A stretch of 9,722 nucleotides of DNA, from assembly GCA_009774625.1 (NCBI GenBank), contig VSOB01000084.1, positions 1 through 9,722 of the forward strand, written 5' to 3'. This stretch comes from Lachnospiraceae bacterium. GTDB taxonomy: Bacteria > Bacillota > Clostridia > Lachnospirales > Lachnospiraceae. Position numbers and translations under genes: made by a program. Position 1 is the first letter of the stretch. Each line of letters starts with the position of its first letter. This document shows, piece by piece, positions 1 to 4,734 of the stretch. Under the pieces are notes generated by a model. It saw nothing but the letters and a program-made list of their open reading frames with translations, had not been told where the DNA came from and made no database searches.

Positions 1-340
1 CCACTCCGTCTTTGTGCTCTATCACCATATGATCCTCATAGCTGACAATATTGCTGTTTCCCTTCAGACCTGCCATCAACGCAAACTCATCCACCACTTC
101 TTCCACAAAGCTCTTGTAATAGTTCGTTGCACTCTGCAGATCCATGCCGTCTGCCAGAACACTTTTCAGTTCGCTCTGGCTCTGGGGAATCGTAATGGCC
201 TTCAGAGCCGCCTTGTAAGTCCTGCCAAAATCCTCCCGTTCGATTTCAAACACTTTGCCGAAACTGCCTTCCCCAATTAGCCGTCTGATTCTCCATACGC
301 CCCAGAAGGGTTCCATGCTTTTGTAATATGATAGTTCCAT
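1..340 (-). CDS. Hanks-type Ser/Thr protein kinase, N-terminal part (cut by window edge)
   Basis: The visible 113 residues form a protein-kinase N-lobe. A glycine-rich loop reads GEGSFGKVFEIER (about residues 24-36), followed by the AALKAI strand with the ATP-anchoring lysine (about residue 48). A helix reading FVEEVVDEFALMAGLKG holds candidate glutamates for the lysine salt bridge, and NIVSYEDH follows. The catalytic loop (HRD) and DFG lie beyond the left edge, so activity cannot be confirmed. The ATG at 340 is chosen because GAGGGAACAGGA lies just upstream; the ATG at 356 is out of frame. It begins 22 bases after the PP2C stop, so kinase and phosphatase probably share a transcript. The expected role is to phosphorylate Ser/Thr on proteins read by the FHA domains encoded at the other end of the operon. 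An EssB-type pseudokinase is less likely because the Gly-loop and lysine are intact. Confidence 0.9.
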   Translation of the reverse strand, partial: MELSYYKSMEPFWGVWRIRRLIGEGSFGKVFEIEREDFGRTYKAALKAITIPQSQSELKSVLADGMDLQSATNYYKSFVEEVVDEFALMAGLKGNSNIVSYEDHMVIEHKDGV

Positions 341-362
341 TCCTGTTCCCTCTCATTCGTTT

Positions 363-1250
363 CTATGCGATGATAATCACCGCTGCCGCCAGAAAAAACA
401 GCAGAATCCATACTGCCGCAGGGAGCTTTTTCAAATATCCCAGCACACCTGTTATCTCCTGTCCTACTGTGTCCTCTTTTACCTGCAGGACCATCGCGGT
501 CACATTGTCCCGTCCGCCCCGCTCCAACGCAGCCTCCACCAGTGCGTCCGCCGTCTGCATGGCTGTTTTTCCCGCTCTTACGATTTGTGCGATTTCATCG
601 TCCAGAACCATATCGCTCAATCCGTCACTGCACAGGAGAAACAGATCCCCGGCCCTCAGTGAAATGGGTTCGCTGATATGAGGTTCAATCACAAATTCAT
701 CCGGATGTACCCCCAGATGCTGGGTCAGCTTGTGCCAGCTCTTGCTGGCTCTGGCTTTCTCAGGCGACAGAATCCCCATTTCCACCATTGTCCTAGCCTC
801 ACTGTCATCCACAGATAACTGCCGCAGTGTACCTCCCCGCATAAAATAGCACCGGCTGTCGCCCACATTGCAGCACACAGCCGTATCCGCATCCACATAC
901 AGAGCGGCGACCGTTGTTCCCATACGTCCGCCGCCTCTTCGTTTCATTTCTCTGCAGACCGCCTCGTTGGCAGAATATATCTGGCGGCAGATGGCCTCTC
1001 TTATTTCCTCTATTGTACAGGGCATACATTCTTTCACTGCCAGCAGAGAAGCCACCTCTCCGGCTTCCTCTCCGCCCATTCCGTCATACACTGCCGCTGC
1101 CATCTGCTGTGCCAGGACCGTCTTATATTCCCGCTTCTGCCGGATCCCGGTATCATACCGATAATTTCCAAACAGATAGTAATTGTCCTCGTTCCCTGAG
1201 CGTACCCTGCCTGCATGTGTGGCCACAGCGCCCTCTATTTTTAAGCACAA
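363..1250 (-). CDS. PP2C-family Ser/Thr protein phosphatase with C-terminal membrane anchor
   Basis: This 295-residue protein should remove phosphate from Ser/Thr residues with a two-metal centre. PP2C motifs appear in order: RVRSGNEDN (residues 15-23, metal-binding Glu/Asp), YDGMGG (55-60), MGTTVAAL (110-117), NVGDSRCYFMRGG (128-140), LTQHLG (175-180), LLCSDGLSDM (205-214) and GGRDNVTAMVL (245-255). All the expected metal-ligand aspartates are present. The last about 19 residues (277-295) are hydrophobic and look like a single membrane segment at the extreme C-terminus, so the catalytic domain would sit on the inner membrane face near the secretion machine. The start is a TTG, supported by AAAGGGGG eight bases upstream and by the RVRSGNEDN motif lying near residue 15 as in the family. 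It follows yukD and precedes the kinase; this pairing suggests antagonistic regulation of shared targets. Confidence 0.95.
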   Translation of the reverse strand: MCLKIEGAVATHAGRVRSGNEDNYYLFGNYRYDTGIRQKREYKTVLAQQMAAAVYDGMGGEEAGEVASLLAVKECMPCTIEEIREAICRQIYSANEAVCREMKRRGGGRMGTTVAALYVDADTAVCCNVGDSRCYFMRGGTLRQLSVDDSEARTMVEMGILSPEKARASKSWHKLTQHLGVHPDEFVIEPHISEPISLRAGDLFLLCSDGLSDMVLDDEIAQIVRAGKTAMQTADALVEAALERGGRDNVTAMVLQVKEDTVGQEITGVLGYLKKLPAAVWILLFFLAAAVIIIA

Positions 1251-1258
1251 GCCTGTTT

Positions 1259-1266
1259 CCCCCTTT
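1259..1266 (-). promoter_or_regulatory. Ribosome binding site supporting a TTG start
   Basis: AAAGGGGG stands eight bases before the TTG at 1250. No ATG or GTG in frame lies nearby upstream of the conserved RVRSGNEDN motif, so this site is the main support for the rare start codon of the phosphatase. Confidence 0.75.
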
Positions 1267-1293
1267 CAGTCTCCTGCCTTCGCTTCTTTGGTA

Positions 1294-1542
1294 TCAATAT
1301 CTGATATCCAGGATACTGCCGTCCCAGATCCCATAATCTGCCAGCGCAGCATCCTTATGCAGTTTTTTCTGCTCATGGAACAGGCTGATTTCCGAAACAT
1401 GGCAGAACCGTTCTTCTTCATACAGTTTCAGCGTTTCCAGAATCCGGACAGCCAGCTCTTTGATTTTCATTCTGGCAGGCAGTTCCATATCCGCCTGCCA
1501 GTGCATCTTTTCCGCCCTGACCGTAACAAGTGCGTATTCCAT
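1294..1542 (-). CDS. yukD: YukD/EsaB-type ubiquitin-like T7SS protein
   Basis: This 82-residue protein has the size and pattern of the YukD/EsaB family, small cytosolic ubiquitin-fold accessory proteins of T7SSb systems. The visible layout is a first strand pair (ALVTVRA and a polar strand ending in MELPARM), a central helix (IKELAVRILETLKL, residues 27-40), an ISLFHEQKKL strand, then DAALADYGIWDGSILDIRY, where the L-x-x-Y-G-I-x-D-G-x-x-L ending is typical of ubiquitin-like folds. There is no C-terminal diglycine, as expected for this non-conjugating family. The ATG at 1542 follows the WXG100 stop by 11 bases, and the ribosome site GAGAGG overlaps that stop (TGA), which suggests translational coupling. 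In known systems the protein is needed for, or regulates, secretion; its exact job here is inferred from context. Confidence 0.85.
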   Translation of the reverse strand: MEYALVTVRAEKMHWQADMELPARMKIKELAVRILETLKLYEEERFCHVSEISLFHEQKKLHKDAALADYGIWDGSILDIRY

Positions 1543-1553
1543 GCCGTTACCTC

Positions 1554-1850
1554 TCAGCCGAAGTTATTCATTGTGGTTTTCAGAGACTGGTCTGTGGATT
1601 CCAGTTCATTGGCTGCCGCATCCATCAGCTTGGAATATCCTTCCAGCAATTCTGAAAAATTGGTAAAAGTGGACTGCATGCTTTCAAATTTGGCCAGAAA
1701 CGCATCCTGGGCATCCCCCTTCCACACCTCATTCAGTGCATAAACCAGATTTTTCAGTCTGGATATCACCTCGTCATGCTCCGACCTGTAGGTGCGGACA
1801 TCCGCCGCTTTGCTTCTCAATGTTTCCGGTGTTACCTGAATCAATGCCAT
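1554..1850 (-). CDS. WXG100-family secreted protein (EsxA-like)
   Basis: This 98-residue, almost entirely helical protein has the central W-x-G turn (VWKGDAQDAF, about residues 42-51) between two amphipathic helices. That is the hallmark of ESAT-6/WXG100 proteins exported by type VII systems as dimers. It begins ALIQVTPETLRSKAADVR and ends LESTDQSLKTTMNNFG. There is no signal peptide, as expected. A Y-x-x-x-D/E export tail is not evident in this chain and could be supplied by a partner. A strong AAAGGAGG ribosome site lies nine bases upstream of the ATG. It is clearly paralogous to the WXG100 gene at 3273-3569: both share TP-x-x-LR, DEVI, NLV, VW(K/R)G-x-AQD and (E)-x-TD-x-(S/G)L at matching positions. 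Its place just before yukD makes it the best candidate for the core EsxA-type substrate. Confidence 0.9.
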   Translation of the reverse strand: MALIQVTPETLRSKAADVRTYRSEHDEVISRLKNLVYALNEVWKGDAQDAFLAKFESMQSTFTNFSELLEGYSKLMDAAANELESTDQSLKTTMNNFG

Positions 1851-1921
1851 ACTTCTTTTCCTCCTTTGATCTAACTTCTTTTGTTTATCCCTGACAGCTT
1901 TCGCTGACTGAAACCTTGATT
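1851..1921 (-). other. Longest intergenic gap in the operon
   Basis: These 71 bases separate the candidate effector from the third WXG100 gene. They hold the strong AAAGGAGG ribosome site of the downstream gene (1860-1867) and a small stem CAGC-GAAA-GCTG (1895-1906) with a GNRA-type loop. No T-run follows the stem, so it is not an intrinsic terminator. I see no -35/-10 pair. The stem could be a processing or mRNA-stability element, but four base pairs are weak evidence. Confidence 0.4.
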
Positions 1922-3247
1922 TTATTTTTTAATCACAGGCGCACCCTTCGGATACCAGAGACTCTTTTCCATAAGAATCGAAAAGTTATCCAGTGTGGTG
2001 ATCTTTCCGGAACCCGAATCAGAAACCAGGATATTGTTCTGAAAATCTTTCAGCAGAGCATCGTATGCTTTCTGATCCGGAGCCTTACCCAGCGCGGCCA
2101 CCTTTTGTTTCAGCGCCGCAATATCTGTCCCCTTTTTCAGTCCCACACAGGAAATCGTATGCCCGCCGGAATCAGAATTCACTCTGACTCCGATCGGAAT
2201 GCCTGCTTCCAGATTCCGGCAAATGGATTCCAGATATTGTACCTTCGATGTATATTTTTTGGCCTCTTCCCATATATTGGCAGGATTTAATTCCGTACTG
2301 CTGTGTGCCGCCAACTGACTTTTCAAATAACTGTCTGTCGGCTTTCCTTTTGCGCTTCCCTGCCAGGCGCTGGCAATCGTCCAATAGGTACAGCATGTAC
2401 ATCCTTTGCTGTCAAAATTGGGAAATTTGCTGTAGTCTGAGCTACCCTGCAGGATAACAAACTCAGGCTTCATGCCCGGCACCACAAAATAATCTTTATA
2501 TGTTCCATTCGTTTTGTTTTTATAAGCAGACGCATCAAAAGATACCAGCTTTCCACCAAACGCATTCCCGCCGGACGACTGCCCGCTCTGCTCTGTATTC
2601 GTTGACGCTGCCGGCTGCTGTGCAGTCATACCATAACCGCCGGCTGTATTTCCCGTCTGCCCGATGGATGCATTACCCGTTGTCTGTCCGGCTGACACAT
2701 TTTCTGTGGTCTGTGTACCGGCGCCAATCACACCGCCTGCCGCCAGTGCACCCAGCACACCGCCTGCCGCCGCCCCACTGCCGCCGTCATGCCTGCCGCC
2801 TCCGCTGCTGTGGCCAGGCCCACTGATACCGGAAACCGTCAGCACACTGCCCGCCGCCAGAAAAATACCTGCCACAGACCGGTAGCGCTGTACCGTCACA
2901 GACTGGTTAAAATGTTTCACACTGCCTGCCATCCTTCCCATCATCCGGTTCAGATTATCGAAAAGATCACTGAGATTCCGGCCGTTTCTCCGATCCGTAT
3001 CGGTAAATTCTTCTGCTGCCTGCATGCTGTATGCCGACATTTTCCCGACCTTCGCCCTTTGCAGAGACAGCTTTTTCTTTGCCTGCTCCATCCTGCTGCT
3101 GATCGCCGATCTGGATGACACCTGCATAGACAGCCCTCCCTGTGCAGCAGCAACCATCTGATGTGCCTGCTGCAGACACCTTTCGGTCTGTTTCAGTTTT
3201 GATGACAGGATATGCAGATCAGCAGTCACAATATCTATTTTTGCCAT
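1922..3247 (-). CDS. Candidate T7SS effector with C-terminal papain/C39-like cysteine peptidase domain
   Basis: This 441-residue protein has three parts. Residues 1-118 are a long helical hairpin without a W-x-G or clear LXG motif, but with the repeated L-x-x-x-S-x-L and M-x-x-A-x-x-F spacing of T7SS-targeted N-terminal domains. Residues 121-177 are hydrophobic then very Gly/Ala-rich and could insert in a membrane. Residues 178-232 are a Gln/Thr/Gly/Ser linker with imperfect GQT-TGN repeats. The C-terminal about 205 residues look like a cysteine peptidase: GCTCCTYWTIASAW with C286 as likely nucleophile at a helix start, GGHTISCVGLKKG with H363, and NILVSDSGSG with D410. That Cys-His-Asp order and strand context match C39/papain-like folds. 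The ATG at 3247 is chosen over an in-frame ATG at 3352 because it has a perfect AAGGAGG site and avoids overlapping the upstream gene. No signal peptide is seen. The effector role is inferred from architecture and location. Confidence 0.75.
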   Translation of the reverse strand: MAKIDIVTADLHILSSKLKQTERCLQQAHQMVAAAQGGLSMQVSSRSAISSRMEQAKKKLSLQRAKVGKMSAYSMQAAEEFTDTDRRNGRNLSDLFDNLNRMMGRMAGSVKHFNQSVTVQRYRSVAGIFLAAGSVLTVSGISGPGHSSGGGRHDGGSGAAAGGVLGALAAGGVIGAGTQTTENVSAGQTTGNASIGQTGNTAGGYGMTAQQPAASTNTEQSGQSSGGNAFGGKLVSFDASAYKNKTNGTYKDYFVVPGMKPEFVILQGSSDYSKFPNFDSKGCTCCTYWTIASAWQGSAKGKPTDSYLKSQLAAHSSTELNPANIWEEAKKYTSKVQYLESICRNLEAGIPIGVRVNSDSGGHTISCVGLKKGTDIAALKQKVAALGKAPDQKAYDALLKDFQNNILVSDSGSGKITTLDNFSILMEKSLWYPKGAPVIKK

Positions 3248-3252
3248 CTGTT

Positions 3253-3259
3253 CCTCCTT
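3253..3259 (-). promoter_or_regulatory. Ribosome binding site that fixes the effector start
   Basis: AAGGAGG lies five bases before the ATG at 3247. It decides against the longer reading frame from 3352, whose first 35 residues would overlap the upstream WXG100 gene and look like out-of-frame translation. Confidence 0.85.
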
Positions 3260-3272
3260 ATGTATCACCGTC

Positions 3273-3569
3273 CTATATGCGCTCAATGCTGCTGCGCAGG
3301 CCGTTATCCGTCCGCTCCATCCCGGCTGCCGTCTGTTCCAGCATTCCGGCAATGTAATCCAGCGTCCTGTGAAGGTTCATAAAGTCCTCTCTGCCCTTTG
3401 TGTACTGATTCACAAAACCATCCTGGGCAGTTCCCCGCCAAACCGTACACAAAGAAGAAACCAGATTGGTCATTTTGCCGAGAATAACTTCATCCGCTTC
3501 TTTAAATTTTCTGATTTCCCTGGCTCTGGCCCGAAGCTCATCCGGGGTCAGCATAATCCTGTCTGCCAT
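3273..3569 (-). CDS. WXG100-family small protein preceding the effector
   Basis: This 98-residue helical-hairpin protein has a W-x-G turn in VWRGTAQDGF (about residues 43-52). The first helix region reads LTPDELRARAREIRKF and the second ends MERTDNGLRSSIERI. It is a paralogue of the WXG100 gene at 1554-1850, conserved mainly around the turn and the flanking helices. It sits 25 bases before the candidate effector and 9 bases after another WXG100-type gene. In LXG effector loci of Firmicutes, small helical partners encoded directly upstream bind the effector N-terminus and complete its export signal, and the same job is inferred here. Its ribosome site AGGAGGAG overlaps the preceding stop codon, so the two small proteins are probably made in step. 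It could instead be an independent secreted substrate. Confidence 0.9.
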   Translation of the reverse strand: MADRIMLTPDELRARAREIRKFKEADEVILGKMTNLVSSLCTVWRGTAQDGFVNQYTKGREDFMNLHRTLDYIAGMLEQTAAGMERTDNGLRSSIERI

Positions 3570-3572
3570 ATA

Positions 3573-3581
3573 CTCCTCCTA
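3573..3581 (-). promoter_or_regulatory. Stop codon overlapping a ribosome binding site (translational coupling)
   Basis: The TAG stop of the upstream WXG100-like gene (3581-3579) runs directly into AGGAGGAG (3580-3573), which serves the ATG at 3569. The same arrangement occurs at 3872-3883 (TAAGGAGGAGGA) and at 1550-1556 (TGAGAGG). Such overlaps favour coupled translation and roughly equal amounts of neighbouring products. Confidence 0.75.
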
Positions 3582-3866
3582 TCCGTGAACACCGGAGAGT
3601 TTTTTGTCTTTCCTGCGCAGTTCTTCCGCCACCTTCCGGATGACCGCCGCCGTTTCCCTCAGATCGCTCTGCACCGTCTGCAGTTCTTTAACCGATTCCG
3701 CCATTTTCGTCCGTATGACATTGCCGGAATTTCCCTGCCAGAACCGCTCTGATCTGCCGCTTTGGAGTCTGATCGCCCTGTAAGCCTCTCCGCACTGGTC
3801 CGCTGCGGCCTCCAGCCGCTTTGCCTGCGCGATGGCATTGTCATAATCCACCTGTATAAAGCCCAT
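3579..3866 (-). CDS. Divergent WXG100-like small protein
   Basis: This 95-residue protein is predicted to be almost all helix, with a W-x-G in the middle (RFWQGNSGNVI, about residues 42-52) separating two long amphipathic helices. That is the WXG100 layout, but the flanking sequence differs strongly from the other two small proteins in the window. It starts GFIQVDYDNAIAQAKRLEAAADQC, with the D-x-x-x-A-x-x-x-A spacing of a helix face. The C-terminus is rich in Lys and Arg (ELRRKDKKLSGVHG), with no Y-x-x-x-D/E tail. The ribosome site AAGGAGGAGGA overlaps the stop of the preceding 274-residue protein. It most likely forms a heterodimer with the next WXG100 protein or with the N-terminal hairpin of the candidate effector; this partner role is inferred from gene order. 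Confidence 0.8.
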   Translation of the reverse strand: MGFIQVDYDNAIAQAKRLEAAADQCGEAYRAIRLQSGRSERFWQGNSGNVIRTKMAESVKELQTVQSDLRETAAVIRKVAEELRRKDKKLSGVHG

Positions 3867-3880
3867 TCCCGTCCTCCTCC

Positions 3881-4705
3881 TTATGCAAACTCTATCCCCT
3901 GCCTTGCTGTCCGTGAAGCGGCTCCCAGCATGACAAATCCCTTTTCCAGCAGCGCATCCAGCTCTTTTCGTTCCAGTTCCCGAAACCTCACACAGTCCTC
4001 GTCATTCACTGTCTCATACTCCATTGCTGCCAGTATCTTCCCCTGCAGAAACTGGATGCTCAGTCCCGGCGACTCTTCTGTCTGCGAATCAAAAAAGAGC
4101 AGAGAATAAAAATCAGCCCCGCCGGTCATACCGGCAAGTATGGTTTCTGTCATACAGATACCGGCTCCGGCTTCCAGCAGCACTCCTTCCGCCTTTTTCT
4201 GCGCACTGCGTCCTGCCAGCCTGGCTGCCTTTTCCAGATCACGCTGCAAAATTGTAAAAGGAAACTCTGCCGCCTCTTCTGTTTCCTTCCAGGCAAGCGC
4301 TCCGAACACCTCCGCTTTCATCTCTTCCCAGGCAACCGGCGCAAACCGATACAGATTTTCCTCAGGCGTCATTTTGTAAACGCTTTCCCCTTTGATAAAA
4401 TACAGCCGTCCCGTCTGTGTACTGCCGCCCAGGCAATATTCAAAACACAGAAATCCATCGTTGTCTCCACATGCCGCCAGCATTTGTAAAAGCATGCTGT
4501 CTGTCTGCATGTTTCCATCAAAATCAGACTGGAGATACCCTTTCTGACTCAGAGAATCCTGTATTTCCAACACCCGCATCTGCAGCGCCTGCCGGGAAAG
4601 AGACGACAGGCGGTCCGGTATCCCGTAAAATTTGTCCATACCAAGGCCTGCCGAAAGGTATAATATTTCATCTGCGGTCAGTCCATATCTTTCTCTGTCA
4701 TCCAT
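3881..4705 (-). CDS. Unrecognised 274-residue T7SS-associated protein, possible chaperone/adaptor
   Basis: I do not recognise this family with confidence. The protein is soluble and acidic, with no signal peptide or membrane segment. Residues 8-23 (GLTADEILYLSAGLGM) form an opening helix. Residues 32-60 look like a helical segment ending in a QKGYL turn (small helix-turn-helix-like unit). Residues 66-125 alternate helix and strands (GFLCFEYCL, GRLYFIKGESVYKM), residues 125-175 are helical, and residues 178-235 are again strands (LLFFDSQT, LSIQFLQGKILAAMEYE). The two similar halves, each ending in strands of the kind 'phe-phe-x-ser/lys then val-tyr', recall the layout of EspG chaperones of mycobacterial ESX systems, but this is impression only. 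It lies 29 bases after essC and directly before two WXG100-type genes and the candidate effector, which suits an effector chaperone. The start ATG has GGGAG about ten bases upstream. Confidence 0.75.
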   Translation of the reverse strand: MDDRERYGLTADEILYLSAGLGMDKFYGIPDRLSSLSRQALQMRVLEIQDSLSQKGYLQSDFDGNMQTDSMLLQMLAACGDNDGFLCFEYCLGGSTQTGRLYFIKGESVYKMTPEENLYRFAPVAWEEMKAEVFGALAWKETEEAAEFPFTILQRDLEKAARLAGRSAQKKAEGVLLEAGAGICMTETILAGMTGGADFYSLLFFDSQTEESPGLSIQFLQGKILAAMEYETVNDEDCVRFRELERKELDALLEKGFVMLGAASRTARQGIEFA

Positions 4706-4734
4706 CCCACATCACTCCCTGCATTTCATCTGTT

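Noticed and set aside
1895..1906. Small hairpin CAGC-GAAA-GCTG considered as a terminator
   Set aside because: Only four base pairs and no T-run follows on the transcribed strand.
1905..1945. TAAAAT near the end of the effector gene considered as a -10 box
   Set aside because: No -35-like sequence at a suitable distance; the A-rich run is explained by the lysine codons and stop of the coding region.
3248..3352. Longer start for the candidate effector at an upstream in-frame ATG
   Set aside because: It would overlap the preceding WXG100 gene, its added residues look like out-of-frame translation, and the ATG at 3247 has a perfect AAGGAGG site.
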